Shown: positions 1 to 7,646, counted from the first letter of the stretch. The stretch: DNA of 16,232 nt from CAYLJJ01 sp964384025 (GCA_964384025.1 CAYLJJ010000122.1:1-16232); one strand, 5' to 3'. A program made the numbers and translations. Notes: generated by a model from the letters alone, not told the origin.

Positions 1-87
1 TCTTGCCGCCTGAACTATTTAAGCGAGGTGTCCACTTTTTCGTAGCAAGTCCAGTTGTTGGGGATCAGGCCTTCGGCTGGATGATGG

Positions 88-121
88 AAGCCGTATGAGT
101 TAAGAGGCTCACGTACGGTTC
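88..121 (+). ncRNA. Group II intron domain V (catalytic hairpin), variant
   Basis: It is exactly 34 nt, the canonical length. The lower helix pairs AGCCGTA (89-95) with TACGGTT (114-120). A 2-nt CG bulge sits at 112-113, and a 6-bp upper helix TGAGTT/GGCTCA spans 96-101 and 106-111. The AGC catalytic triad is intact at 89-91. Two positions differ from the usual form: base 1 is A instead of G, leaving an A-C mismatch at the helix base (88/121), and the tetraloop is AAGA (102-105) instead of GNRA. The GNRA loop normally docks into a domain I receptor, so this copy may be a natural variant or a decaying one. Confidence 0.75.
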
Positions 122-124
122 TGC

Positions 125-160
125 GAGCGCCTGGAGCTGAAATCCCTTCAGGCGATTCTC
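125..160 (+). ncRNA. Group II intron domain VI (branch-point hairpin)
   Basis: GAG (125-127) pairs with CTC (158-160), CGCCTG (128-133) pairs with CAGGCG (149-154), and GGAG-type pairing extends the stem to 136/146 around a loop at 137-145. An unpaired ATT at 155-157 on the 3' side contains A155, which is placed like the bulged branch-point adenosine used in lariat formation. The hairpin follows domain V after the usual 3-nt linker. Confidence 0.65.
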
Positions 161-181
161 CGAGAAGTACTTGGAGTGAGG

Positions 182-634
182 CTATCTCGGCTCAGATCGA
201 GCGAGGAATCGATCCAGGGCGTTGGCGAAGGCTTGGCGATCTCGCTGGCTGAAGGAGGAGGGGCCGCCCGTGTCCACGCCGCTGTTGCGCAGCTCCTCCA
301 TAAAGTTGCGCATCGTTAAGCGCTGCTGGATGTTCTCCTCGGTGTAGAGCTCCCCCCTGGGGTTAAGCGCTTGCCCATCCCTCTCGATCACCCCCGAAGC
401 GAGGGGGATGTCGGCGGTGATCACCAAGTCGCCCGCCTGCATCTCCTGAAGGATGTAATCATCCGCCACGTCAAAGCCTGCGCCTACCCGAACGTTGCGG
501 ATCAGCGAAGATCTGGGATGCTGAAGCGGCTTGTTGGCGACCAGGATCAGCGGCGCCTTGATCCGCTCTGCGGCCCGATAGAGGATCTCCTTGATCACCC
601 TCGGGCAGGCGTCAGCGTCAACCCAGATCTGCAT
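182..634 (-). CDS. UPF0178 (YaiI/YqxD, DUF188) family protein
   Basis: This 150-residue protein belongs to the widespread YaiI/YqxD family (DUF188), which has a PIN-like fold and no firmly established function. The family signature is at the N-terminus: an acidic VDADACP motif followed by the helix PRVIKEIL. Conserved segments VANKPL, GFDVADDYI and DLVITADIPLA follow, then a C-terminal region with NPRGELYT and SGVDTGGP. Length is typical. The start is set at ATG 634: an AGGAGG lies 10 nt upstream, while an in-frame GTG at 643 sits almost on top of that ribosome binding site and is less likely. The gene is transcribed away from the molybdenum hydroxylase operon, with 137 bases between the two starts. 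Confidence 0.93.
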   Translation of the reverse strand: MQIWVDADACPRVIKEILYRAAERIKAPLILVANKPLQHPRSSLIRNVRVGAGFDVADDYILQEMQAGDLVITADIPLASGVIERDGQALNPRGELYTEENIQQRLTMRNFMEELRNSGVDTGGPSSFSQRDRQAFANALDRFLARSEPR

Positions 635-771
635 CTCTTCCACTCCTCCTAATCTCTACAAGGGCTGCTTATCACGCCTCGCCTCAAGAGACGGCCAAAA
701 TTCAAGATGGGGATGATTTCGCCTGGACGAATTTCAGATTATTCTGGCAAGCCGCTGCTAGAGAGGTGCTG

Positions 772-2964
772 ATGCTGATCGGGAAGGACTATATCCGCCT
801 TGATGGGCGTGAGAAGGTGACTGGGGCCGCTCGCTATGTGGATGATCTCCACCCCGAGGGCTGCCTCTATGGAGTCACCCTCCGCTCGCCTCACGCTCAT
901 GCCCGCTTGATGGGCATCACCCCAGATCCTGACTTCGATTGGAGCGAGATCACCCTCGTCACCGCCCAGGAGATCCCAGGGGAGAACCTCATCGCGCTGA
1001 TGACAGATGATCAGCCCGCGCTCGCTGATGAGCTGGTGCGCCATGTGGCTGAGCCTGTGGCCCTCCTGGCCGCAGCCACCCGAGCGCTCGCCCTGGAGGC
1101 CGCTGAGCATCTACGGGTGGAGTATGAGCCCCTCCCCGCTCTGCTGGATTTTGAGGAGGCTGAGGGCAACTCCATCCTGATCTTTGGAGAGGACAATCTC
1201 TTTAGCCGCCTCCTGTTGGAGAAGGGTGATGTCGACGCCCGCTTCGCAGAGGCACCCCTGCTGATCGAGGGGAGCTATCGCACAGGGCAGCAGGAGCAGC
1301 TCTATATCGAGCCTCAGGGCCTCATCGCCATCCCTGGAGAGGATGGGATCCTGAGCATCATCGGATCGATGCAGTGTCCCTACTATATCCATAAGGCTCT
1401 CCTGCGAGTGCTGGGACACGACCGCTTTCATGTGCGACAGAGCACCACCGGCGGGGCCTTCGGGGGCAAGGAGGAGTATCCCTCGATCCTGGCGGCGCAT
1501 GTGGCCCTCTTGGCGCTCAAGTCGGGGCGCCCAGTCAAGATGGTCTATGAGCGCCAAGAGGATCTGCTGGCGACCCCCAAGCGTCACCCCGCCCGCGTCG
1601 AGATCAGGACCTCGGTGGATCCAGAGAGTGGGCGCCTCTTGGCCTTGGAGAGCCACATCCTCTTTGATGGCGGGGCCTATAACACCCTCTCTCCAGTGGT
1701 TAACAGCCGGGGGGTTCTCCACGCTACAGGGCCCTATTTCTGCCCTGATATTCGCGTAGAGGGGCTTATGGTGGCGACAAACACCCCCCCTAAGGGCGCC
1801 TTCAGGGGCTTTGGAGCCCCTCAGGTTCAGTTCGCGATGGAGCGGCATATGGACCGGATCGCCCGGCTCCTCAAGATCGATCCAGCTGAGCTACGAGCCA
1901 TCAATCATCTGCGCCCTGGACAGGAGACCGCTACAGAGCAGCTCCTCTTAGACTCCGCCGCAGGAGAGGTGCTTAAGCGCGCCCGTGCCTGGATGCAAGA
2001 GAGCCCTCCAGCGCCCGTTGGGCAGCCGAAGCCAGGCTGTCAAGGGGCGCGGCTGGCGCGCGGTCGTGGTTTGGCGCTTGGTTTTCATGGGGCGGGCTTC
2101 ACCGGAAACGGTGAGGCGGGCTTGGCCGCCAAGGTCGATCTGGCCCTCCTGGGTCAGCGCCTGGAGATCTACTCCGCCTCGGTCGATATCGGGCAGGGGA
2201 CCGACACCATCTTTCCAGCCATCGTCGCGGAGACCTTGGCGCTCCCCCTCTCCTCTGTCTCCTGCGCTCCCAATGACACCGCCACGGTGCCCAACAGCGG
2301 TCCAACGGCGGCCAGCCGAACGGTGATGGCGGTGGGCTCGGTGGTCCGTAGAGCGGCGCTTAAGCTACGCGAGGCGCTGCGTAAAGAACTGGACGCTCCC
2401 CCTGAGACCAGCTTCCGAGAGATGCTGGCCTCGCGCTGCTCTGAGGCCCCCCTGAGAGTGCGCGCCCAGTATGAGGATCAGGGCGCGGTCTGGGATCCTC
2501 TCCGCCTCAAGGGGGATGCTTATCCCACCTATGCTTGGACCGCTGTGGTGGTCGAGCTGGATGTGGATCTAGACACAGGAGAGGTTCATCACCGCCGCCT
2601 CTATCACTCTACGGATGTGGGCAAGGCGCTCAACCGCCAGATGGTCAGCGGACAGCTTGAGGGTGGGGTCTTACAGGCTCTGGGTTGGGCGACCTTTGAA
2701 GAGGTGGTCTTGGATAAGCGCGGCGCGATGCTTAACGCCCAACTGGCGGACTATATCATCCCCACCAGCCTAGACGCTCCAGAGATGATCACCGACTTGG
2801 TGGAGGTCCCCTTCGCGGGGGGACCCTTTGGCGCCAAGGGGATTGGAGAGCTGCCCCATGACATCCCCGCCGCCGCCGTCGCTCAGGCGATCGAGGCGGC
2901 CACCGGAGCGGTCCTTGACCAACTCCCGATGACCCCAGAGCAGATCTTGGAGGCGCTGTCATGA
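772..2964 (+). CDS. Xanthine dehydrogenase-family molybdenum-binding subunit
   Basis: This is the large catalytic subunit of a three-part molybdenum hydroxylase, binding the molybdopterin cytosine/guanine-type cofactor. The N-terminal a/b hammerhead domain (about residues 10-120) is followed by the cofactor-binding domains. Visible motifs are GGAFGGKE (about 227-234), AFRGFGAPQ with Arg345 (equivalent to the substrate-orienting Arg of xanthine oxidase), the DIGQGT and SGPTAASRT cofactor loops, and KGIGELP with Glu693, the catalytic base position. There is no CO dehydrogenase AYRCSFR loop, so it is not CoxL. The actual substrate (xanthine, another purine or an aldehyde) cannot be read from the sequence. 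At 730 residues the length is normal for a separate Mo subunit. ATG 772 is preferred over GTG 766 because GAGAGG lies 5 nt upstream. Its stop overlaps the next start (ATGA). It matches E. coli XdhA by role. Confidence 0.92.
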   Translation: MLIGKDYIRLDGREKVTGAARYVDDLHPEGCLYGVTLRSPHAHARLMGITPDPDFDWSEITLVTAQEIPGENLIALMTDDQPALADELVRHVAEPVALLAAATRALALEAAEHLRVEYEPLPALLDFEEAEGNSILIFGEDNLFSRLLLEKGDVDARFAEAPLLIEGSYRTGQQEQLYIEPQGLIAIPGEDGILSIIGSMQCPYYIHKALLRVLGHDRFHVRQSTTGGAFGGKEEYPSILAAHVALLALKSGRPVKMVYERQEDLLATPKRHPARVEIRTSVDPESGRLLALESHILFDGGAYNTLSPVVNSRGVLHATGPYFCPDIRVEGLMVATNTPPKGAFRGFGAPQVQFAMERHMDRIARLLKIDPAELRAINHLRPGQETATEQLLLDSAAGEVLKRARAWMQESPPAPVGQPKPGCQGARLARGRGLALGFHGAGFTGNGEAGLAAKVDLALLGQRLEIYSASVDIGQGTDTIFPAIVAETLALPLSSVSCAPNDTATVPNSGPTAASRTVMAVGSVVRRAALKLREALRKELDAPPETSFREMLASRCSEAPLRVRAQYEDQGAVWDPLRLKGDAYPTYAWTAVVVELDVDLDTGEVHHRRLYHSTDVGKALNRQMVSGQLEGGVLQALGWATFEEVVLDKRGAMLNAQLADYIIPTSLDAPEMITDLVEVPFAGGPFGAKGIGELPHDIPAAAVAQAIEAATGAVLDQLPMTPEQILEALS

Positions 2965-3428
2965 TGATTGAGTTTGAGTTGAACGGGAGCCCTCAACGCC
3001 TAGAGCTTCAGCCCAGTATGCGCCTCTTGGATCTGCTGCGGCAGGTCCTGGGCTTGACCGGGACCAAGGAGGGCTGCGGCGCGGGGGAGTGCGGCGCCTG
3101 TACGGTGCTCCTCAACGGAGAGGCGGTCAACAGCTGCTTGGTCCCAGTAGCCCACCTCCAAGGGGCTCAGATCAAGAGCGTAGAGGGGCTCGAAGAGGGA
3201 GGGCGCTTGGCGCCGGTCCAGCGCACCTATCTCCAGAAGGGGGGCAGCCAGTGCGGCATCTGCACTCCTGGCTTCCTCCTCTCAACTGAGGCTCTCTTAG
3301 CAGAGCAGCCTCAACCCTCGCGAGAGGAGATCCGCTTGGCCCTGGCGGGCAACCTCTGTCGTTGCACAGGTTATCAGAAGATCATCGACGCGGTAGAGGC
3401 CCTCTGCCCAGAGGAGGAGGGGGCATGA
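2961..3428 (+). CDS. Xanthine dehydrogenase-family 2Fe-2S subunit
   Basis: This small electron-transfer subunit passes electrons from the Mo centre to FAD. The N-terminal plant-type ferredoxin domain carries Cys39, Cys44, Cys47 and Cys59 in GCGAGECGAC...NSC. The C-terminal all-helical domain carries Cys98, Cys101, Cys133 and Cys135 in QCGICTPG and LCRCTGYQ. Together they hold two 2Fe-2S clusters. The 155-residue length is standard. The start overlaps the stop of the Mo subunit gene by 4 nt, and its own stop overlaps the FAD subunit start, which indicates translational coupling and equal output. An ATG at 2964 is an equally possible start one codon later. It has the role of E. coli XdhC. Confidence 0.94.
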   Translation: MMIEFELNGSPQRLELQPSMRLLDLLRQVLGLTGTKEGCGAGECGACTVLLNGEAVNSCLVPVAHLQGAQIKSVEGLEEGGRLAPVQRTYLQKGGSQCGICTPGFLLSTEALLAEQPQPSREEIRLALAGNLCRCTGYQKIIDAVEALCPEEEGA

Positions 3429-4261
3429 GGTTACCCAAGATGCTCTGCCCAAATGATCTCTCCGAGGCCCTAGAGATGCGCGCAGCTCAGCCTGAGGCGC
3501 AGCCCCTAGCGGGGGGAACAGATCTGATGGTCCATGCTGATCTGCCCGGCGCGCTGCCTCCTCTGCTCCTCAACCTCTGGGGCTTAGCGGAGCTGAGCCG
3601 CGTCGAGCCCTGGGGAGAGGGAGGGCTGCGCCTGGGTGCTCTCTGCACCTACAGTCAACTGATCAAAGATCCCCATGTTCAGAAGATCGCCCCCAGCTTG
3701 GTGGAGGCCGCTCGCTGTGTTGGGGCGCGACAGATCCAAAATCGAGGCACCTTGGGGGGCAACCTGGGCAACGCCAGCCCCGCTGGAGACAGCCTGCCGG
3801 TTCTGTTGGCCTTGGATGTGGAGATCGAGGTTCAGAGCGCCACCCGAGGTCCCCGACGGATCGCTATGGAGCGCTTCTTTACAGGTTATAAGTCTCTGGA
3901 TATGGAGCCCGATGAGCTGATCACCGCTCTCCTGCTCCCAGCGCACCCCGGCAGTTTGCAAAGTTTCCGCAAAGTAGGCACTCGCGCGGCTTTAAGTATC
4001 GCTAAGGTGATCATGGCCACCCGGCTGCAACGCGATGAGGAGCGCATTGCTCAGGTTCGCATCGCCTTCGGCAGCGTAGCAGCAACCCCTGTTCGTTGTC
4101 GGGGGGTAGAGGCGGCGATCCAAGCGGGGGCTTCCTCAGAGGAGATCATCGATGCTCTCGATATTCAACCTGTGGATGATGTGCGCAGCACCGCTCGCTA
4201 CCGCCTTAAGGTCGCTCAAAACCTCCTGAGGAGTTGGCTCCAGGAGCAAAATACTCTCTGA
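3425..4261 (+). CDS. Xanthine dehydrogenase-family FAD-binding subunit
   Basis: This is the flavoprotein subunit that reoxidises the enzyme by handing electrons to an acceptor such as NAD. LAGGTDL (about 28-34) is the FAD pyrophosphate loop. The conserved segment GARQIQNRGTLGGNLGNASP (about 100-119), followed by GDSLPVLLALD, is the second FAD contact region. A C-terminal CO dehydrogenase flavoprotein-like domain follows from about residue 170. At 278 residues it is normal. ATG 3425 is chosen because it overlaps the preceding TGA (ATGA) and places the family's PxxxxPxxLxEAL start correctly; an upstream frame-open extension has no support. No Mo-cofactor insertion gene (XdhC/CoxI-like) or purine-pathway gene is seen nearby. 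It has the role of E. coli XdhB. Confidence 0.93.
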   Translation: MRLPKMLCPNDLSEALEMRAAQPEAQPLAGGTDLMVHADLPGALPPLLLNLWGLAELSRVEPWGEGGLRLGALCTYSQLIKDPHVQKIAPSLVEAARCVGARQIQNRGTLGGNLGNASPAGDSLPVLLALDVEIEVQSATRGPRRIAMERFFTGYKSLDMEPDELITALLLPAHPGSLQSFRKVGTRAALSIAKVIMATRLQRDEERIAQVRIAFGSVAATPVRCRGVEAAIQAGASSEEIIDALDIQPVDDVRSTARYRLKVAQNLLRSWLQEQNTL

Positions 4262-4376
4262 GGAGCGAGAGAGGCGCTCAAGGATTGATCTCCTCCGGCA
4301 AGCGCGCTTGAATCGTCTCGGATGAATGCGACTTGAAACCCTACGTCCGGGGCCGAACTCAAACTGGAGTATTTCA

Positions 4377-5462
4377 ATGAAGCGCTTGATCTTCTTCCTC
4401 TTTCTCTCTTCCTTTCTGATCTCTCCCGCCACCGCAGAGCCGCTGAGAGCCTTCCACGGCAGCCGCAGTCTCGTTAAAGCCAAGCATCTGATCCCTGTGC
4501 TTAAGGAGGGTGAGGGTTATGGGGAGAAGTATACCTTCGATGCTGACTTTGGAGAGCGCGGCAGCTTCTACTTCTCTTTGGCGATCAGCAATTTAGGGAT
4601 CGGTGATCATAAGATGGATGCTCGTGGTCGCTTGACCATCGACGGCAAGAAATTCAAGTGGAAGAAGAGCATGGATGAGGATGAGTGGTCCTTCGATAAG
4701 AAGGGCTTCTCGATCAAAGCGGGACCCGCCAAGATCTCGGGGACACCCAAGAAGCTCAAGCTGGAGGTTAAGAAGGGAAAGAAAGCTCTGGAGTTTAGCT
4801 TCACCCCCATCGCGCAGGCTTGGCGCCCAAGGAATGGTCAGATCCAGTATGGCAAAGAGCGCAAACGGAGCGACTTCACTCTCTTCCCCCTGATGAAGGT
4901 GAAGGGGCGCTATAAGATGGATGGGAGCTGGAAAGAGATCGAGGGCATCGGCTACGGGAGCCGGACCTGGAGTGAGTTGGCGGTCTATGAGCAGAATCGC
5001 TGGAACCTTCAGTTCCGAGGGATCGATGGAGAGAGCACCATCTATCTTCGCGAGATCGGCGCAACCTCAGATTATAACAACAAGCGAGCAGCCTACCTCC
5101 TGATCACCAAGGGCTCTGAAATCGTCATTGAGTCCTTCAACTACAAGTTTAAGACCAATGAGACCTATACAGACGGTAAGCATGAGAACCGCTATAAGGT
5201 GCCTGAGAGCTTCTCTATCTTGGGTGTTGATGCTGAAGAGAAGGGCCGCAAGTTCAGAGGGAAGTTTACAAAGAAGAAGCTCAAGCGCCGCAAAGATCTC
5301 CTCGCTGATATGAACAGCGCAGTACGTATGGTCGCTGAGCGCTATAGCAAACCTGTACGCTATGATTACAAGACAAAATACCTCATCGAGGTCAAAACAA
5401 AGAAGGAAATGCTGCGCTTTAAGGGCATTGGAGATTATGAGGTTTATCACTGGAACAAATAG
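4377..5462 (+). CDS. Exported lipocalin-like protein (Svf1/CrtC/AttH-type, tentative)
   Basis: The 361-residue protein starts with a classical signal peptide (MKR, then a Phe/Leu-rich core, then SPATA just before the mature part), so it is probably periplasmic or exported. The body is rich in alternating beta-strand patterns and Lys. Segments such as GEGYGEKYTFDADF, GSFYFSLAISNLG and a central GIGYGSRTW resemble the two-lobed lipocalin-like proteins of the Svf1/hydroxyneurosporene-synthase group, where a G-x-GY-x-x-x-x-W motif is shared. This match is from memory of the fold family and is tentative; no enzyme activity is implied. ATG 4377 is preferred to ATG 4326 because GGAG lies 7 nt upstream and the signal peptide then sits at the terminus. 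It runs the same way as the Xdh operon, 115 nt downstream, so cotranscription is possible but not shown. Confidence 0.68.
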   Translation: MKRLIFFLFLSSFLISPATAEPLRAFHGSRSLVKAKHLIPVLKEGEGYGEKYTFDADFGERGSFYFSLAISNLGIGDHKMDARGRLTIDGKKFKWKKSMDEDEWSFDKKGFSIKAGPAKISGTPKKLKLEVKKGKKALEFSFTPIAQAWRPRNGQIQYGKERKRSDFTLFPLMKVKGRYKMDGSWKEIEGIGYGSRTWSELAVYEQNRWNLQFRGIDGESTIYLREIGATSDYNNKRAAYLLITKGSEIVIESFNYKFKTNETYTDGKHENRYKVPESFSILGVDAEEKGRKFRGKFTKKKLKRRKDLLADMNSAVRMVAERYSKPVRYDYKTKYLIEVKTKKEMLRFKGIGDYEVYHWNK

Positions 5463-5476
5463 CTTGTTTCTAGAGC

Positions 5477-6628
5477 CTATCTCTCAACACCCCTAAGAAG
5501 GTCCTGATAAAGCGCTCTCCAGACAGGGGCGGCGCTCTCAGGGGTGTGAGCCTCCAGATAATGCCGCCGCCCCGCCTCCCCTAAACGTCTCCGCTCCCCC
5601 TCAGTGCTCTCCAAGAGCCGCTCTATCGCTTCGGCTAGGGCCGCAGCATCAGCCCGAGGGACCAAGCTGAGAAACTCCTCTTTGGGATCTAGAGCCTCCA
5701 CTCCAGGCAAACGGCTGGCGATGATGGGGCGAGCACAGGCCATCGCCTCGATCACCGCCCGAGGGGAGCCCTCCAGATAGGAGGGGAAGATCAGCGCCTC
5801 AGCAGCGGCCAGGAGTCCCGGAATCCGAGCGCGGGGTTGAAGCCCCAAGAGGAGCAGCTTGTCTTCAAGGGCCCGCGCCCTGATACGTGCCCTCAACGCA
5901 CGCTCCTCGTAGGGATGGATGGGGCCCACCATCAGCAACCGTAGCTTTGGATAGCGAGGAAGCAGCCGAGCAAAGGCTTCCAACAGCTCCCAGGAGCCTT
6001 TGTAGCGAAAGACCGTCCCTATGTAGAGGAGAACTCGATTTCTCCCCTGCAGCTCAGGCAGAGGATCTGGAGGGCAGGGGCCGATGCTCTGAGGATCGAT
6101 GCAGTTGGGTAGAGAGTGAACCTGCTCCTCCTTGATCCCATAGCAGTGAGAGAGGGGGGCTTGATGCCCCTCTCCAAAGACCAAGACTCCATCAGAGAGC
6201 CGCGCTCCTGTCCTCTCTAAGAGGAGATATCGCCAGCGTTGGCGGATATAGCCTGGCTCCACCTCAGGCCAATCATGACGCAGATGATCATACCAAGTGT
6301 AGAGCGCTGAGAAGGTTGAGCTGAGGAGGAGCCGCTCTCCTGGACGCCTTAAGCGCTCTTCAAAGAGCAGAGGGAGCAGATGAAGTTGGTTGTCATGGAT
6401 GATCTTGATCCCCTTCAGTCGCTTCTGAGCGGCGCGCCAGAGTTGGAGATGTTTAGAACCAAAGCTCTCCACCGTCTGAAGCTGAAAGCCTGAATGCTCA
6501 AGGGCCTGTAACTCTGGAGAGATGGGCTCCAAACAGAGGATCCGCAGCGGCAACTCTCGGGCGACGAGGCTCAAGAGTTTAAGGCGATCTAGATATAGGC
6601 TGGGACGGGCATAGACGCTGAGGATCAT
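5477..6628 (-). CDS. GT4-family glycosyltransferase
   Basis: This is a GT-B fold retaining glycosyltransferase of family 4, transferring a sugar from a nucleotide donor, probably to a surface polysaccharide or glycan. The C-terminal donor-binding half is clear: YIGTVFRYKG (about 202-211) begins it, LLMVGP follows, and the E-x7-E motif is at Glu286-Glu294 in YLEGSPRAVIEAM, followed by ARPIIAS. The N-terminal acceptor half is more divergent, as usual. The length of 383 residues is typical. There is no signal peptide, so it acts on the cytoplasmic side. It lies 35 nt behind the sigma-54 activator gene on the same strand and is probably cotranscribed with it. Its stop lies 14 nt from the stop of the convergent lipocalin-like gene. 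Acceptor and sugar cannot be inferred. Confidence 0.9.
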   Translation of the reverse strand: MILSVYARPSLYLDRLKLLSLVARELPLRILCLEPISPELQALEHSGFQLQTVESFGSKHLQLWRAAQKRLKGIKIIHDNQLHLLPLLFEERLRRPGERLLLSSTFSALYTWYDHLRHDWPEVEPGYIRQRWRYLLLERTGARLSDGVLVFGEGHQAPLSHCYGIKEEQVHSLPNCIDPQSIGPCPPDPLPELQGRNRVLLYIGTVFRYKGSWELLEAFARLLPRYPKLRLLMVGPIHPYEERALRARIRARALEDKLLLLGLQPRARIPGLLAAAEALIFPSYLEGSPRAVIEAMACARPIIASRLPGVEALDPKEEFLSLVPRADAAALAEAIERLLESTEGERRRLGEAGRRHYLEAHTPESAAPVWRALYQDLLRGVER

Positions 6629-6663
6629 CGCCTCATCTCCTGAGAGAGCTTTATAAGCAAGCT

Positions 6664-7641
6664 CTATGGCTTTGGATTGAGCATTCCTCGCTTCTTAAGC
6701 TTCTCCACCAGGGTTGTTCGGTTCATCTTGAGGAGCCGTGCCGCTTGATTTTTGTTCCAGGAGGTGCGTTTGAGGGCCTGGAGAATCAGCTGTTCCTCCA
6801 GCTCAAAGAGCATGGCCTTGAGATCCAAACCATCATCGGGCAGTTCAAAGTTATTCAGGCCCCGAACTCCCTGTCCTCTAAAGAGCTTGGGGGGCAGCTC
6901 CTCCTCCTCAACGACCTCATCCATACAGAAGATAGAGAGGCGCTCAACCAGGTTCTCTAACTCCCTCACATTGCCGGGCCAGTGATAGTTCAGAAGCCGT
7001 GTCTGGGTTGCAGGAGAAAAGCCCAATACGGAGCGTCCACGCTCCTGTTTAAGGTTCTGGTTGAAGTGCTTCAAGAGCAGCAGGATATCGTCTCCTCGCT
7101 CTCTCAGCGGAGGGATGGGGATCTCCACCACCGCAAGGCGATAGTAGAGATCTTCTCGAAAGCGCTTGGCCTCTACCTCCGCCTCTAGATCTTTGTTGGT
7201 GGCGGCGATGATACGAACATCAGCCTCCTGGCTTCGGTCACAACCCAGGGGCTCAAAGCGGCGCTCCTGTAGGACCCGAAGAAGCTTCACCTGGAGGAGA
7301 GGGCTCATCTCCCCGATCTCATCCAGGAAGAGGCTGCCTCCCTGGGCCACCGTAAAGCGCCCCTGTCGGTTCTGATGAGCGCCGGTGAAGGCCCCCTTGC
7401 TGTGACCAAAGAGTTCACTCTCCAAAAGATTCTCGGGGATGGCACCGCAGTTGACAGGCACGAAAGCTCGGGACCTACGCGGGCTCAGCTCATGAATCGC
7501 TCGGGCCACCAACTCCTTCCCTGTCCCGCTCTCCCCCAACACCAGCGCTGAGCTGATGGTGGGAGCTACGGCGTGGATGGCCTTATGCACCCTCTTTAAG
7601 GCGGAAGACTCCCCGATCAGGGGTCGTGACAGGGCACTCAA
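6664..7641 (-). CDS. Sigma-54-dependent activator lacking a sensor domain
   Basis: This AAA+ enhancer-binding protein remodels sigma-54 RNA polymerase. In order it has Walker A GESGTGKE (36-43), the sigma-54 contact loop GAFTGA (83-88), Walker B GGSLFLDE (101-108), sensor AATN (146-149), the arginine-finger region RFREDLYYRL (160-169), WPGNVREL (221-228) and a C-terminal Fis-type helix-turn-helix (about 284-325). The AAA+ domain begins within the first ten residues, so there is no receiver, GAF, PAS or FHA input domain. It must be controlled by a partner, by level, or be constitutively active. The start is TTG 7641, fixed by AGGAGG 5 nt upstream. No sensor kinase or obvious sigma-54 promoter is seen nearby. 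Confidence 0.94.
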   Translation of the reverse strand: MSALSRPLIGESSALKRVHKAIHAVAPTISSALVLGESGTGKELVARAIHELSPRRSRAFVPVNCGAIPENLLESELFGHSKGAFTGAHQNRQGRFTVAQGGSLFLDEIGEMSPLLQVKLLRVLQERRFEPLGCDRSQEADVRIIAATNKDLEAEVEAKRFREDLYYRLAVVEIPIPPLRERGDDILLLLKHFNQNLKQERGRSVLGFSPATQTRLLNYHWPGNVRELENLVERLSIFCMDEVVEEEELPPKLFRGQGVRGLNNFELPDDGLDLKAMLFELEEQLILQALKRTSWNKNQAARLLKMNRTTLVEKLKKRGMLNPKP

Positions 7642-7646
7642 CGGAT

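Larger units (their letters stand above)
1..162 (+). mobile_element. 3' end of a group II intron (5' part outside window)
   Basis: The stretch ends with a recognisable group II intron domain V followed, after a 3-nt linker, by a domain VI hairpin. That order and spacing are diagnostic of the 3' end of these self-splicing retroelements. The catalytic core before it, and any reverse transcriptase/maturase gene, would lie left of the window. Bases 1-87 should be the end of domain IV. A frame is open from base 3 to the TGA at 96-98, but I do not recognise the peptide, and it runs into domain V. The exact intron-exon junction cannot be fixed; it should fall a few bases after domain VI, near 160-165. 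The intron lies on the opposite strand to the UPF0178 gene, just beyond that gene's stop codon. Confidence 0.72.

Noticed and set aside
744..761. TGGCA...TGCT resembling a sigma-54 promoter before the Xdh operon
   Set aside because: The GG and GC elements are 9 nt apart instead of 10, and the site is only about 10 nt from the start codon, too close for a transcription start plus leader.
1111..1848. Long minus-strand open frame inside the Mo subunit gene
   Set aside because: It is antisense to a gene with clear family motifs, has no ribosome binding site and shows no family similarity.
772..2964. CO dehydrogenase large subunit (CoxL)
   Set aside because: The diagnostic AYRCSFR loop is absent; the loop reads AFRGFGAPQ as in xanthine dehydrogenase and aldehyde oxidase types.
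4262..4300. GAGGAG/CTCCTC inverted repeat after the Xdh operon as a terminator
   Set aside because: Arms are short, the loop is long and there is no T run.
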